This document shows, piece by piece, positions 35,369-45,906 of a stretch of DNA of 64,000 bases. Under the pieces are notes generated by a model. It was not told the DNA's origin and did no database searches. It was given only the letters and a program-made list of their open reading frames with translations. The stretch is from Mycobacterium sp. IS-1496 (GTDB taxonomy: Bacteria; Actinomycetota; Actinomycetes; Mycobacteriales; Mycobacteriaceae). Location of the stretch: contig NZ_LQIU01000001.1 of NCBI RefSeq assembly GCF_001499995.1, positions 310,001-374,000 on the forward strand, read 5' to 3'. Within the stretch, counting starts at the first letter, position 1, and each line of letters begins with the position of its first letter. A program made the translations under genes and the position numbers.

Positions 35369-38344
35369 GTGGCCGACAGTGAAAATACTCAAGCCCAAGA
35401 CTCACCGGACTCGTCAGAAGAGGCGTCGCCTCGAGAGAGACTTCCCGAACGCCTGAGGGTCCATTCACTGGCCCGGGTGCTGGGCACCACCAGCAGGCGG
35501 GTGCTCGACGCGCTGGCCGAACTCGACGGCCGCGCCCGCAGCGCGCACTCGACCGTCGACAAGACCGAGGCCGAGAAGGTCCGCGAAGTGCTCGCCGGCG
35601 GCGACGGGGACACCCCAGCCGAGGCTCCGGCGCCCGCGGAGACCGTCGCGGCGCCCGAGGCGGTCGCCGAGGTCGCTGATGTTCCCGAGGCTCCCGACAC
35701 ACCCGATGTCACCGAGGTGACCGTCGAGACGGTGGAGGCCATCGAGGTCACGATCGACCTACCCGCCGCCGACGGCGAGGACGGCCCCGAACCCGACCAG
35801 GAGCCCGAGTCGCGGCTGATCCTCGAGACGGCCCGGGTCGAGCGGGCGGACTACCTTCCGCTGTTCGTCGCGCCCCAGCCGGTGCGGTTCGAACCCGCCG
35901 ATGACGACGAGGACGACGACGAGGACGACGACACCGCCGCGTCGGCCGACAGCGAGGACGACGACGAGGACGACCAGTCCGAACGGCCCGCCGCCCGGCG
36001 CCGCAGGCGTGGACGCCGCGGCCGCGGCCGGGGCCGGGGCGAACAGAGCGACGACAACGGCGATGCCGACACCGCCGAGGTCACCGAGACCAAGACCGAC
36101 GGTCAGGCCGACTCCGACCAGGACACCGGGGACGACTCCGAGGACGACAGCGACGAGGACACCTCGGGCGGCGACGGCAGTTCGCGCAGACGCCGCCGCA
36201 GGCGTCGGCGCAAGTCCGGTTCCTCGGATGACTCCGACAACGGCTCACCCGACGATCCCCCGAACACCGTCGTGCACGAACGCCCGCCGCGTGAGCGGGG
36301 CGGCAAGTCCGGCGACAGCGACGACAACGAGATCCAGGGCATCAGCGGTTCGACCCGGCTGGAGGCCAAACGGCAGCGCCGCCGCGACGGCCGCGACGCC
36401 GGACGCCGTCGCCCGCCGATCCTGTCCGAGGCCGAGTTCCTGGCCCGCCGCGAGGCCGTCGAACGCGTCATGGTGGTACGCGACAAGGTCCGCACCGAAC
36501 CGCCCCACGAGGGCGCGCGCTACACCCAGATCGCCGTACTCGAGGACGGCGTCGTCGTCGAACACTTCGTGACGTCGCCGGCGTCGGCGTCGCTGGTCGG
36601 CAACATTTACCTCGGCATCGTGCAGAACGTGCTGCCCTCGATGGAGGCGGCGTTCGTCGACATCGGCCGCGGCCGCAACGGCGTGCTCTACGCCGGTGAG
36701 GTGAACTGGGAGGCCGCGGGTCTCGGCGGGCAGAACCGCAAGATCGAGCAGGCCCTCAAACCGGGCGACTACGTCGTCGTGCAGGTCAGCAAGGACCCGG
36801 TCGGACACAAGGGTGCCCGCCTGACCACCCAGGTGTCGCTGGCCGGCCGCTACCTGGTGTACGTGCCGGGTGCGTCGTCGACCGGGATCAGCCGCAAGCT
36901 ACCCGACACCGAGCGGCAACGGCTCAAGGAGATCCTGCGCGAGGTGGTCCCCGCCGACGCCGGCGTGATCATCCGCACCGCGTCCGAGGGCGTCAAGGAA
37001 GACGACATCCGCTCGGATGTGAACCGTCTGCAGGAGCGCTGGACGCAGATCGAGACCAAGGCCGCCGAGATCACCGCGAAGAAGGCCGGCGCCGCCGTCG
37101 CCCTCTACGAAGAGCCCGACGTGCTGGTCAAGGTGATCCGCGATCTGTTCAACGAGGACTTCTCCGGGTTGATCGTCTCGGGTGACGAGGCGTGGAACAC
37201 CATCAACTCCTACGTCGAGTCCGTGGCGCCCGATCTGATGCCGCGGCTGACGAAATACGAGCCCGCCGGTGACGGCGACCGTCCCGACGTGTTCGCCGTG
37301 CACCGCATCGACGAACAGCTCGCCAAGGCCATGGACCGCAAGGTGTGGCTGCCGTCGGGCGGCACCCTCGTCATCGACCGCACCGAGGCGATGACGGTCG
37401 TCGACGTCAACACCGGCAAGTTCACCGGGTCGGGCGGCAACCTCGAGCAGACCGTCACCCGCAACAACCTCGAGGCGGCCGAGGAGATCGTGCGCCAACT
37501 GCGGCTGCGCGACATCGGCGGCATCATCGTCATCGACTTCATCGACATGGTGCTCGAATCGAACCGCGACCTGGTGTTGCGCCGGCTGACCGAGGCGCTG
37601 GCCCGTGACCGCACCCGCCACCAGGTGTCCGAGGTGACGTCGCTCGGTCTGGTCCAGCTGACGCGTAAGCGGTTGGGCACCGGGCTCATCGAAGCGTTCT
37701 CCACGCCGTGTCCGCACTGCGCGGGTCGCGGCATCGTGTTGCACGGCGATCCGATCGACAACGCGTCGAGTGCCGGGCGCAGCAAGTCCGAGCCGGGGAC
37801 CGGCAGGCGCAGCAAGCGCGGCAAGAAGGGCGGCAAGCCCGAGGAGGTGCCGGTGGCCAAGGTGCCGCCGCACCCCGCCGGAGAGCACCCGATGTTCAAG
37901 GCGATGGCCGCCGCCAACGGAGGTCGCGACGGCGAGGAGTCCGACGACGACTCGACCGACGAGACCCGGCAGAACGGCATTGCCGAGGATGACACCGCGG
38001 AGAAGGTGCACGACTCGGTCGGTGAGGAACTGGCCGCCGAGGAACTCGAGGACGAGGACTTCGAGGATTCGGACGACTCCGACGACGAGTCCGACGACGC
38101 GGATGACTCGGATGACGAGGACACCGACGAGATCGACCTCGACAACGACGACGACGAAGAGGACGACGACATCGAGGTCCTCGACGACGACGAGGATTCC
38201 GATGACGAGGACTCCGACGACGAGGAGTCCGACGACGAGGAAGACTCCGACGACGAGGACGAACCCGAGGTGATCGCGGTCCCGGCGCGGCGTCCGCGGC
38301 GACGCGCCGCCGCACGTCCGGCGGGCCCGCCCAGCAGCGAGTAG
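35369..38344 (+). CDS. rne: Ribonuclease E/G
   Basis: A 991-residue endoribonuclease central to mRNA decay and rRNA processing. Residues about 70-330 are a low-complexity acidic and Arg-rich N-terminal arm (DDDEDDDEDDD, RRRRRRRKS). The catalytic core follows: an S1 domain (about 385-470), and the metal site in VIDRTEAMTVVDVNTG (about 665-685) with FIDM. The Zn-link is CPHC at 781-784. The C-terminal 130 residues are almost pure Asp/Glu/Ser, then end in an Arg/Ala-rich tail. The catalytic core lies in the middle, as in other mycobacterial RNase E proteins, whereas E. coli has it at the N-terminus. Confidence 0.95.
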   Translation: MADSENTQAQDSPDSSEEASPRERLPERLRVHSLARVLGTTSRRVLDALAELDGRARSAHSTVDKTEAEKVREVLAGGDGDTPAEAPAPAETVAAPEAVAEVADVPEAPDTPDVTEVTVETVEAIEVTIDLPAADGEDGPEPDQEPESRLILETARVERADYLPLFVAPQPVRFEPADDDEDDDEDDDTAASADSEDDDEDDQSERPAARRRRRGRRGRGRGRGEQSDDNGDADTAEVTETKTDGQADSDQDTGDDSEDDSDEDTSGGDGSSRRRRRRRRRKSGSSDDSDNGSPDDPPNTVVHERPPRERGGKSGDSDDNEIQGISGSTRLEAKRQRRRDGRDAGRRRPPILSEAEFLARREAVERVMVVRDKVRTEPPHEGARYTQIAVLEDGVVVEHFVTSPASASLVGNIYLGIVQNVLPSMEAAFVDIGRGRNGVLYAGEVNWEAAGLGGQNRKIEQALKPGDYVVVQVSKDPVGHKGARLTTQVSLAGRYLVYVPGASSTGISRKLPDTERQRLKEILREVVPADAGVIIRTASEGVKEDDIRSDVNRLQERWTQIETKAAEITAKKAGAAVALYEEPDVLVKVIRDLFNEDFSGLIVSGDEAWNTINSYVESVAPDLMPRLTKYEPAGDGDRPDVFAVHRIDEQLAKAMDRKVWLPSGGTLVIDRTEAMTVVDVNTGKFTGSGGNLEQTVTRNNLEAAEEIVRQLRLRDIGGIIVIDFIDMVLESNRDLVLRRLTEALARDRTRHQVSEVTSLGLVQLTRKRLGTGLIEAFSTPCPHCAGRGIVLHGDPIDNASSAGRSKSEPGTGRRSKRGKKGGKPEEVPVAKVPPHPAGEHPMFKAMAAANGGRDGEESDDDSTDETRQNGIAEDDTAEKVHDSVGEELAAEELEDEDFEDSDDSDDESDDADDSDDEDTDEIDLDNDDDEEDDDIEVLDDDEDSDDEDSDDEESDDEEDSDDEDEPEVIAVPARRPRRRAAARPAGPPSSE

Positions 38345-38506
38345 GCGGTTTGACCCTTTACCTGCTGGTCACGTACCCTTGACCAGTTGCCGCCAGGCTG
38401 ACTGCCGGCGGCGGCGGGATCGAATCGACGCCCGCACCCAGACCCGCGCACGCAGCCCCCGGGCAACGCGGTGCGCGCACCGGCTACGGAAGAGGACTAG
38501 GACACG

Positions 38507-38818
38507 ATGGCGAGTTACGCAATCGTCAAGACCGGCGGCAAGCAGTACAAGGTCGCCGTTGGTGACGTGGTCAAGGTCGAGAAGCTCGACTCCGAGCCGG
38601 GTGCGTCGGTGTCGCTGCCGGTCGCGTTGGTCGTCGACGGTGCCGACGTCACCACCAAGGCCGAGGACCTGGCGAAGGTCGCGGTCACCGGTGAGGTGCT
38701 CGAGCACACCAAGGGTCCGAAGATCCGGATCCACAAGTTCAAGAACAAGACCGGCTATCACAAGCGTCAGGGCCACCGTCAGCAGCTGACGGTCCTGCGG
38801 GTCACCGGCATCAAGTAA
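38507..38818 (+). CDS. rplU: 50S ribosomal protein L21
   Basis: A 103-residue protein ([16 protein letters not shown] ... [21 protein letters not shown]). It binds 23S rRNA near L20. It is 14 bases ahead of rpmA and forms the conserved rplU-rpmA-obg operon. The 162-base gap after rne, without the dctA gene found here in M. tuberculosis, probably holds its promoter. Confidence 0.98.
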
Positions 38819-38832
38819 GGGGAGGCGAAGAC

Positions 38833-39099
38833 ATGGCACACAAGAAGGGCGCGTCCAGCTCGCGCAACGGTCGTGATTCCGCCGCCCAGCGGCTCGGTGT
38901 GAAGCGCTTCGGCGGTCAGGTCGTCAAGGCCGGCGAGATCATCGTGCGCCAGCGCGGCACTCACTTCCATCCGGGCGTGAACGTCGGCCGTGGCGGCGAC
39001 GACACGCTGTTCGCCACCGCACCCGGCTCCGTCGAATTCGGTAGCCGTCGCGGTCGCAAGACGGTCAACATCGTTCCGGTCGCCCGACCGGAGGTCTGA
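38833..39099 (+). CDS. rpmA: 50S ribosomal protein L27
   Basis: An 88-residue protein starting [16 protein letters not shown], whose N-terminal tail reaches the peptidyl-transferase centre. The conserved core [22 protein letters not shown] is present. GGGGAGG precedes the ATG. There is no N-terminal pre-sequence of the Firmicutes type. Confidence 0.98.
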
Positions 39100-39105
39100 T
39101 TCCGG

Positions 39106-39168
39106 CGCCGAGATCGACGTTTGTGCGCCGGCTTCTCGCAAGTTAGCGCCCAAATGTTCGTTTCGGCG
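39106..39168. repeat. Imperfect palindromic element in the obg leader
   Basis: The ends CGCCGAGATCGACGTTT (39106-39122) and AAATGTTCGTTTCGGCG (39152-39168) are imperfect inverted repeats (12 of 17 pairs). They fill most of the rpmA-obg gap. The style (CGCCGA ends, about 63 bases, intergenic) recalls the elements at 56239 and 57741, but the interior differs. It looks like a dispersed intergenic element or a hairpin controlling obg. Confidence 0.45.
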
Positions 39169-39183
39169 AAGGAGTGATCAACT

Positions 39184-40641
39184 ATGCCTCGCTTTGTCGA
39201 CCGTGTCGTGATCCACGCGCGGGCCGGCAACGGCGGCAACGGCTGTGCGTCGGTGCACCGCGAGAAGTTCAAACCGCTCGGCGGTCCCGACGGCGGTAAC
39301 GGTGGTCGCGGCGGCAGCATCGTGCTGGTCGTCGATCCGCAGGTGCACACGCTGCTCGACTTCCACTTCCATCCGCACGTCGTTGCCCCCTCCGGTAAGC
39401 AGGGCGCGGGCAGCAACCGCGACGGCGCGGCAGGCGCCGACCTTGAGGTCAGGGTGCCCGACGGCACCGTCGTCCTCGACGAAGAAGGCCGCGTCCTGGC
39501 CGACCTCGTCGGTGCCGGCACCCGCTTCGAAGCCGCGGCCGGCGGTCGCGGCGGCCTCGGCAACGCGGCGCTGGCCTCCCGCTCGCGCAGGGCCCCCGGG
39601 TTCGCGCTGCTGGGCGAGAAGGGGCAGGTCCGCGAGCTCACCCTCGAGTTGAAGACCGTCGCCGACGTCGGGCTGATCGGGTTCCCCTCGGCGGGCAAAT
39701 CCTCACTGGTGTCGACGATCTCGGCGGCCAAACCGAAGATCGCCGACTACCCCTTCACCACCCTGGTGCCCAACCTGGGGGTGGTTTCGGCGGGTGACCA
39801 CACCTTCACCGTCGCCGATGTCCCCGGCCTGATCCCCGGTGCGTCCGAGGGGCGCGGACTCGGCCTGGAGTTCCTCCGCCACATCGAACGCTGCGCGGTA
39901 CTGGTGCACGTCGTCGACTGCGCGACCATGGAACCCGGCCGCGACCCCGTCTCCGACATCGAGGCGCTCGAAGCCGAACTGGCCGCCTATCGCCCGACGC
40001 TGCAGGGTGATTCGACCCTCGGCGACCTCGCCGAACGCCCGCGCGCGGTGGTGCTCAACAAGATCGACGTGCCCGACGCCCGGGACATGGCCGACTTCGT
40101 CCGGGACGAGGTGTCGCAGCGGTTCGGCTGGCCGGTGTACGAGGTGTCCACCGTGGCGCGAGAAGGTCTGCGGCCGTTGATCTTCGCGCTGTGGGACATG
40201 GTCCGCACCTACCGCGAGGCCCAACCGCCGGTGGTCCCGCGCCGCCCGATCATCCGGCCCATCCCCGTCGACGAGACCGGGTTCTCGGTGGAGCCCGACG
40301 GACAGGGCGGCTTCGTCGTGCGCGGCACCCGGCCCGAACGCTGGATCAATCAAACCGATTTCGACAACGACGAGGCGGTCGGCTACCTCGGCGACCGGTT
40401 GGCCCGCCTCGGCGTCGAGGAGGAGCTGCTGCGGCTCGGCGCGCGTCCCGGCTGTGCGGTGACGATCGGCGACATGACGTTCGACTGGGAGCCGCAGACC
40501 CCCGCCGGGGTGGACGTGCAGATGTCCGGCCGCGGGACCGACACCCGCCTCGAGCAGACCGACCGTGTCTCGGCCGCCGAGCGCAAGATCGCCCGGCGGG
40601 AGCGTCGACAGTCCACCGACGAGCCCGGCGGTGAGGGATGA
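39184..40641 (+). CDS. obg: GTPase Obg (CgtA), ribosome assembly and stress
   Basis: A 485-residue GTPase. The glycine-rich Obg fold occupies 1-157 ([12 protein letters not shown]). The G domain has the P-loop [10 protein letters not shown] near 166-175, DVPGLIPGA and the NKID specificity motif. The C-terminal OCT domain ends in a basic tail. It acts in 50S maturation and the stringent response. ATG 39184 follows AAGGAG. The stop overlaps proB by 4 bases. Confidence 0.96.
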   Translation: MPRFVDRVVIHARAGNGGNGCASVHREKFKPLGGPDGGNGGRGGSIVLVVDPQVHTLLDFHFHPHVVAPSGKQGAGSNRDGAAGADLEVRVPDGTVVLDEEGRVLADLVGAGTRFEAAAGGRGGLGNAALASRSRRAPGFALLGEKGQVRELTLELKTVADVGLIGFPSAGKSSLVSTISAAKPKIADYPFTTLVPNLGVVSAGDHTFTVADVPGLIPGASEGRGLGLEFLRHIERCAVLVHVVDCATMEPGRDPVSDIEALEAELAAYRPTLQGDSTLGDLAERPRAVVLNKIDVPDARDMADFVRDEVSQRFGWPVYEVSTVAREGLRPLIFALWDMVRTYREAQPPVVPRRPIIRPIPVDETGFSVEPDGQGGFVVRGTRPERWINQTDFDNDEAVGYLGDRLARLGVEEELLRLGARPGCAVTIGDMTFDWEPQTPAGVDVQMSGRGTDTRLEQTDRVSAAERKIARRERRQSTDEPGGEG

Positions 40642-41771
40642 CCGCAGCCGCAGGCAGCACGTCGACGCATCGCGAGGCGATCCGCACCGCGCGCAGCGTC
40701 GTCGTCAAGATCGGGACCACTGCCCTGACCACGCCGGCCGGGGTGTTCGACGCCAACCGGCTGGCCACGCTGGTCGAGGCGATCGAGAAGCGGATGAAGG
40801 CCGGCTCCGACGTCGTGATCGTGTCGTCCGGCGCCATCGCCGCGGGGATCGAGCCGCTGCGGCTGTCCAAGCGGCCGACGGACCTGGCCACCAAACAGGC
40901 CGCGGCCAGCGTCGGGCAGGTCGCCCTGATCAACTCGTGGAGCACCGCCTTCGCGCGGTATGAGCGCACGGTGGGACAGGTGCTGCTCACCGCGCACGAC
41001 ATCTCGATGCGTGTGCAGCACACCAACGCCGCCCGCACGCTCGACCGGCTGCGGGCGCTGCACGCGGTGGCGATCGTCAACGAGAACGACACCGTCGCGA
41101 CCAACGAAATCCGGTTCGGCGACAACGACCGGCTCTCGGCGCTGGTGGCGCACCTGGTCGGGGCGGACGCGCTCGTGCTGCTCTCCGACATCGACGGCCT
41201 CTACGACGGTGACCCGCGGAAGGCGGGCCCGGACAACCCGGCCCGCTTCATCCCGGAGGTGAACGGCTCCGCCGACCTCGACGGTGTGGTGGCCGGGCGC
41301 GGCAGCCACCTCGGCACCGGGGGCATGGCGTCGAAGTTGTCGTCGGCGCTGCTGGCCGCCGACGCGGGCGTCCCGGTGCTGCTGGCCGCGGCCACCGACG
41401 CCGCGACCGCGCTGTCCGATGCGTCGGTCGGCACGGTGTTCGCCCCGCGCGCGGGACGGATGTCGGCGCGGCGGTTCTGGGTGCGCTACGCCGCCGAATC
41501 CACCGGTGCGCTGACCCTGGACCACGGCGCGGTCAACGCCGTTGTCAGACAGCGGCGTTCGCTGCTGCCCGCGGGTATCACCGCGGTGTCCGGGCGGTTC
41601 TACGGCGGTGACGTCGTCGAACTGCGCGCACCGGACGCGACCATGGTCGCCCGCGGTGTCGTCGCCTACGACGCGACCGAACTCGCCACCATGCTCGGCC
41701 GTTCGACGTCGGACCTACCCGCCGACATGCGCAGGCCGGCCGTTCACGCCGACGACCTCGTCGCGGTCTGA
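40638..41771 (+). CDS. proB: Glutamate 5-kinase
   Basis: A 377-residue enzyme catalysing the first step of proline synthesis. The amino-acid-kinase domain has [18 protein letters not shown] and the NENDTVAT and GTGGMASKL motifs. The C-terminal PUA domain starts near 280. It is translationally coupled to obg. Its 3' end overlaps the convergent gene at 41715 by 57 bases. The next enzyme, ProA, is 7.4 kb away. Confidence 0.96.
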   Translation: MTAAAGSTSTHREAIRTARSVVVKIGTTALTTPAGVFDANRLATLVEAIEKRMKAGSDVVIVSSGAIAAGIEPLRLSKRPTDLATKQAAASVGQVALINSWSTAFARYERTVGQVLLTAHDISMRVQHTNAARTLDRLRALHAVAIVNENDTVATNEIRFGDNDRLSALVAHLVGADALVLLSDIDGLYDGDPRKAGPDNPARFIPEVNGSADLDGVVAGRGSHLGTGGMASKLSSALLAADAGVPVLLAAATDAATALSDASVGTVFAPRAGRMSARRFWVRYAAESTGALTLDHGAVNAVVRQRRSLLPAGITAVSGRFYGGDVVELRAPDATMVARGVVAYDATELATMLGRSTSDLPADMRRPAVHADDLVAV

Positions 41772-42395
41772 GCGGACGAAGGCCAGCACCCCCTTCACCC
41801 GCCGGGCCCGCCGGCGCGCGCCGTCGAGGACGTCGTCGTCGGCGGGGCGGATCTCGACACCATGTGCCTCGGCGGTCGCGGTGAGGGCTTGGCGCACCGC
41901 GGGGTCGGCGAGCAACACGGTGGCCAGTAACCCCGGGGTGAGCGTCTTCTCGCGCAGCAGCCCGCGGTAGTGCACCTCGGCCGGGATCGCGACGTCGAAC
42001 GCCCCGCGGAACACGCCGTCGGCGGTGGCGACGATCAGCGTCAGCGCCGCCTGCGACACGGCGCTGAGCGCGAGACCGCGGAACGGGAACCAGGGCACCG
42101 GCAATTTGTCGATCTGCTTGTCCAGGGCGCCGGACAGCAGATAGCCGGCCAGCTTGTGCGTCTCGATCGCCTTGACGTCCGACCACTGCACGTCGTCGCC
42201 GTCGAACTCCACCTCGTCACCGCTGATGGCCAGACCGCCGAAGTGGTTCAGCAGCCGCAGCAGGTCGCGCAGCGGGTCGGGGGCCGGCACCAGCCTGGCC
42301 AGGGCGTCGCCGACGCCGACCGCCCAGCGTCCGTCGATCACGCCGGGTGCGGGCCTCAGACCGAATACAGAGAGCATTCCGCCATTCAATGCCAT
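41715..42395 (-). CDS. Hypothetical protein, 226 residues
   Basis: No family recognised with confidence. It starts [18 protein letters not shown], has a hydrophobic patch near 110-125 ([17 protein letters not shown]) and a basic end ([15 protein letters not shown]). A lone WSDVKAIET motif near 70 resembles PH-like folds. It begins immediately after the sirtuin stop (TAGATG), so the two are an operon. Its last 19 codons overlap the 3' end of proB on the other strand. Composition and codon use are normal for the genome. Confidence 0.65.
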   Translation of the reverse strand: MALNGGMLSVFGLRPAPGVIDGRWAVGVGDALARLVPAPDPLRDLLRLLNHFGGLAISGDEVEFDGDDVQWSDVKAIETHKLAGYLLSGALDKQIDKLPVPWFPFRGLALSAVSQAALTLIVATADGVFRGAFDVAIPAEVHYRGLLREKTLTPGLLATVLLADPAVRQALTATAEAHGVEIRPADDDVLDGARRRARRVKGVLAFVRSDRDEVVGVNGRPAHVGG

Positions 42396-43232
42396 CTAGG
42401 CCGAGGAGGCGAGGGCGGGCAGCTCATCGGCGAGCAGGGCCAGCATCGGCGAGCAGCCGTTGTCGAGTTTGACGGTCGAGAGGTCGTCACCGCGGGTGGG
42501 ACCCCGGTTGATGATCGCGACCGGCATCCCGCGCGCGGCGGCGTGGCGGACGAACCGGTAGCCGGAGAAGACGGTCAGCGAGGAACCGGCGACCAGCAGT
42601 ACGTCCGCGGCGTCGACCATCGCGAAGGCCTGCTCGACGCGGGCTTTGGGCACGCTCTCGCCGAAGTACACGATGTCGGGTTTGAGCATGCCGCCGCAGA
42701 CCGGGCAGTCGACGATGCGAAAGCTGTCCGTGTCGCCGATGATCGCATCGGCGTCCGGCGCGACGGCGATGCCACCGACCGCTTCGGCGCGCTCGATGAA
42801 GCCGGGATTCGCCGCCTCGAGCAGTTCGGCGAGCGTCGCGCGCGACATGGTGTGTCTGCAGTCGAGGCAGATCACCCGCGCATAGGTGCCGTGCAGGTCG
42901 ACGACGTGGCGGCTGCCTGCCTTGGTGTGCAGCAGGTCGACGTTCTGGGTGATCAACCCGGTGACCACCCCGGCGCGTTCCAGGGCGGCCAGCGCCCGGT
43001 GCCCCGCGTTGGGCAGCGTGGCCGCCATGTGCCGCCACCCGACGTGGTTGCGCGCCCAGTACCGCTGCCGGAACGCCGGGTCCGACGTGAACTGGCGGAT
43101 GGTCATCGGATTGCTCGGCGGCGAGTCCGGCCCGCGGTAGTCGGGGATACCCGAGTCGGTCGACATCCCGGCCCCGGTCAGTGCCGCGACGCGGCGGCCG
43201 GCCAGTAGCGCGACCAGTTCGGGTGATTCCAC
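42396..43232 (-). CDS. NAD-dependent protein deacylase, Sir2 family
   Basis: A 278-residue sirtuin. The NAD pocket is ALTGAGMSTDSGIPDYRG (17-34). ITQNVDLLHTKAG and the catalytic-His motif DLHGT are present. Zinc is held by CLDC and CPVC. It removes acyl groups from lysines, releasing nicotinamide. The GTG start at 43232 is preceded by TAGTCT with 7 bases between, suggesting a leaderless mRNA. It is co-transcribed with the 226-residue protein. Confidence 0.93.
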   Translation of the reverse strand: MESPELVALLAGRRVAALTGAGMSTDSGIPDYRGPDSPPSNPMTIRQFTSDPAFRQRYWARNHVGWRHMAATLPNAGHRALAALERAGVVTGLITQNVDLLHTKAGSRHVVDLHGTYARVICLDCRHTMSRATLAELLEAANPGFIERAEAVGGIAVAPDADAIIGDTDSFRIVDCPVCGGMLKPDIVYFGESVPKARVEQAFAMVDAADVLLVAGSSLTVFSGYRFVRHAAARGMPVAIINRGPTRGDDLSTVKLDNGCSPMLALLADELPALASSA

Positions 43233-43239
43233 CTCATCC

Positions 43240-43245
43240 AGACTA
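43240..43245 (-). promoter_or_regulatory. -10 hexamer of leaderless sirtuin promoter
   Basis: The minus strand reads TAGTCT, then 7 bases, then GTG 43232. It lies 26 bases after the stop of the cysteine hydrolase gene (43272). Confidence 0.5.
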
Positions 43246-43271
43246 CGGCGGCGCGCCGTGGGCGCCGGCGC

Positions 43272-43811
43272 TCAGTGCAGGCAGTCGGCCGCGGCGACGA
43301 GTTCGGCGCTCATGTTCTCCTCCATCATCCGCAGCGCCGCCTCGCCCAGTTCGGCGTCGATGTGGGCGACCGCATCGCGGGGGATCACCACCGGGAAGTG
43401 CCGCACGTAGGCGTCGAGTGCGGTGTAGAGGATGCACTGCTCGGTCACCTGACCGGTCAGCACGACGCGCTCGGGTTCGAGTTGGTTGAGCAGATACGCC
43501 AGCGACGTTGCGTAGAAGGCACTGTGGCGGACCTTGGTCATGACCCGGCAACCCTGTTGCGGCACGATCGGTTTGACGAGGTCGGGGCGCTCGCCGTCGA
43601 GCGCGGAGCGGACGATGTCGCTGAACTCGGCGCTGAAGTCGCCGTAGTTGTCGTTGACGTAGATCAAGTCGACGTCGTCGCGCGCGCGGGCATCGGCGAC
43701 GAGTTTCGCCAGGGGATCGACGATTGCCTCGACGTTCGGCACCAGCTTGTCGGCATCGGGATGGTCGTAGGTGTTCATCATGTCGATGATCAGCACCGCG
43801 GTCTTGGTCAT
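43272..43811 (-). CDS. Isochorismatase-family cysteine hydrolase
   Basis: A 179-residue hydrolase. ATG 43811 (MTKTAVLIIDMMNTYDH) gives the normal family start; the longer frame is spurious. The triad is the Asp of VLIIDMMN, the Lys of TKVRHSAF and the Cys of VTEQCILYT. The family includes nicotinamidase, but the metal-binding D-x-H motif of nicotinamidase is replaced by NDNYGD. So nicotinamidase activity is doubtful despite the NAD genes next door. It is divergent from nadE, 43 bases apart. Confidence 0.85.
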   Translation of the reverse strand: MTKTAVLIIDMMNTYDHPDADKLVPNVEAIVDPLAKLVADARARDDVDLIYVNDNYGDFSAEFSDIVRSALDGERPDLVKPIVPQQGCRVMTKVRHSAFYATSLAYLLNQLEPERVVLTGQVTEQCILYTALDAYVRHFPVVIPRDAVAHIDAELGEAALRMMEENMSAELVAAADCLH

Positions 43812-43854
43812 GGCGCAGGCATACCCCGAAGCGATTCCGGGCAACAATGTGGGC

Positions 43855-45897
43855 ATGGATTTCTTCTCGGCATACCGGCACGGTTTCGTGCGCGTCGCCG
43901 CCTGCACTCACACGACCGCTCTGGCCGACCCGGCGGGCAACGCCGAGGCAGTGCTGGGATTGGCTCGCGACTGCCACGACGACGGCGTCGGTCTGGCGGT
44001 GTTTCCCGAGCTGACGCTGACCGGTTACTCGATCGAAGACATCGTGTTGCAGGACGCGCTGCTCGAAGCGGTCGAATCCGCGCTGCTCGACATCGTCGCC
44101 CGGTCGGCCGATCTGCGGCCGGTGCTGGTGGTGGGCGCACCGCTGCGTCACCGCAACCGGGTCTACAACACCGCGGTGGTCATCCACCGCGGGCAGATCC
44201 TCGGCGTCGTACCGAAGTCCTACATCCCCAATTACCGGGAGTTCTACGAGAAGCGCCAACTCGCGCCCGGTGACGACGAGCGCGGGGAGATCATGCTCGG
44301 CGGCGCCGAGGTGCCGTTCGGACCCGACCTGCTCTTCGCGGCAGGCGATCTGCCCGCCTTCGTGCTGCACGTCGAGATCTGCGAGGACATGTGGGTCCCG
44401 GTGCCGCCGAGTGCGGAGGCGGCCCTGGCCGGTGCGACGGTGCTGGCCAACCTCTCCGGTAGCCCCATCACGATCGGACGCGCCGAGGACCGCAACCTCA
44501 TGGCCCGCTCGGCGTCGTCGCGGTGCCTGGCCGCCTATGTGTACGCCGCGGCGGGACAGGGGGAGTCGACCACCGACCTGTCCTGGGACGGGCAGACGAT
44601 GATCTGGGAGAACGGCCTGTGTCTGGCCCAGTCCGAGCGTTTCCCGACGGGCGAGCGGCGCTCGGTGGCGGACGTCGACGTCGAACTGCTGCGCAACGAA
44701 CGCGCACGGATGGGCACGTTCGACGACAACCGGCGCCACCACCTGATCGACGAGGACTCGTTCCGCCGGATCGAGTTCACGCTCGAACCGCCGGCCGGTG
44801 ACATCGGGCTGCTCCGCGAGGTCGAGCGGTTCCCGTTCGTGCCCGCCGACCCCGCCCGGTTGGAACAGGACTGCTACGAGGCCTACAACATCCAGGTCGC
44901 CGGTCTCGAACAACGTTTGCGCGCACTGCATTTCCCGAAGGTCGTGCTCGGGCTGTCCGGTGGCCTCGACTCGACCCACGCGCTGATAGTCGCGGCGCGG
45001 GCGATGGACCGGGAGAACCGGCCGCGCAGCGACATCCTGGCGTTCACGCTGCCGGGATTCGCCACCGGCGAGCGGACCAAGGACAACGCGACCCGCCTCG
45101 CCGAGGCACTGGGGGTCACGTTCGAGACCATCGACATCACCGCCACCGCGGAGCTGATGCTCAAGGAGATGGATCATCCGTTCTCCCGCGGGGAGAAGGT
45201 CTATGACGTCACCTTCGAGAACGTGCAGGCCGGGCTGCGCACGGATTACCTGTTCCGGCTCGCCAATCAGCGTGGCGGCATCGTGCTCGGCACCGGTGAC
45301 CTGTCCGAGCTGGCGTTGGGCTGGTCGACCTACGGGGTCGGCGACCAGATGTCGCACTACAACGTCAACGGAGGAGTGCCGAAGACCCTGATCCAGCACT
45401 TGATTCGCTGGGTGATCTCGTCGAACCAGTTCGACGACCGGGTCAACGAGGTGCTGCAGTCGGTGCTCGACACCGAGATCAGCCCCGAGTTGGTGCCCGC
45501 GGGCGAGGACGAGGAGATCCAGAGCAGCGAGGGCAAGGTGGGACCGTATGTCCTGCAGGATTTCTCGCTGTTCCATGTATTGCGGTACGGCTTCCGGCCC
45601 TCGAAGGTGGCGTTCATGGCGTGGCATGCCTGGAGCGACGCCGAGCACGGCGACTGGCCCGTCGGGTACCCCGATGACAAGCGGCCGACCTACACGCTCG
45701 GCGAGATCCGGCACTGGCTGCAGGTGTTCGCCCAGCGGTTCTACTCGTTCAGCCAGTTCAAGCGTTCGGCTCTGCCCAACGGCCCCAAGGTGTCCGCCGG
45801 CGGTTCACTGTCCCCGCGGGGTGACTGGCGCGCGCCGTCGGACATGTCGGCGCGGGTGTGGCTCGACGAGATCGAAGCCTCGATCCCGAAGGGCTGA
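43855..45897 (+). CDS. nadE: Glutamine-dependent NAD synthetase
   Basis: A 680-residue enzyme making NAD from nicotinate adenine dinucleotide. The N-terminal glutaminase has the triad Glu52, Lys121 and Cys176 ([26 protein letters not shown]). The C-terminal synthetase has the P-loop [10 protein letters not shown]. Ammonia passes between them. ATG 43855 was selected because it gives the usual start [15 protein letters not shown]. It ends 9 bases before the convergent acyltransferase gene. Confidence 0.97.
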   Translation: MDFFSAYRHGFVRVAACTHTTALADPAGNAEAVLGLARDCHDDGVGLAVFPELTLTGYSIEDIVLQDALLEAVESALLDIVARSADLRPVLVVGAPLRHRNRVYNTAVVIHRGQILGVVPKSYIPNYREFYEKRQLAPGDDERGEIMLGGAEVPFGPDLLFAAGDLPAFVLHVEICEDMWVPVPPSAEAALAGATVLANLSGSPITIGRAEDRNLMARSASSRCLAAYVYAAAGQGESTTDLSWDGQTMIWENGLCLAQSERFPTGERRSVADVDVELLRNERARMGTFDDNRRHHLIDEDSFRRIEFTLEPPAGDIGLLREVERFPFVPADPARLEQDCYEAYNIQVAGLEQRLRALHFPKVVLGLSGGLDSTHALIVAARAMDRENRPRSDILAFTLPGFATGERTKDNATRLAEALGVTFETIDITATAELMLKEMDHPFSRGEKVYDVTFENVQAGLRTDYLFRLANQRGGIVLGTGDLSELALGWSTYGVGDQMSHYNVNGGVPKTLIQHLIRWVISSNQFDDRVNEVLQSVLDTEISPELVPAGEDEEIQSSEGKVGPYVLQDFSLFHVLRYGFRPSKVAFMAWHAWSDAEHGDWPVGYPDDKRPTYTLGEIRHWLQVFAQRFYSFSQFKRSALPNGPKVSAGGSLSPRGDWRAPSDMSARVWLDEIEASIPKG

Positions 45898-45906
45898 CCG
45901 CGAGAC

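Noticed and set aside
43272..43811. Nicotinamidase (PncA) assignment for the cysteine hydrolase
   Set aside because: The Asp-Lys-Cys triad fits the superfamily, but the D-x-H metal motif of PncA is missing.
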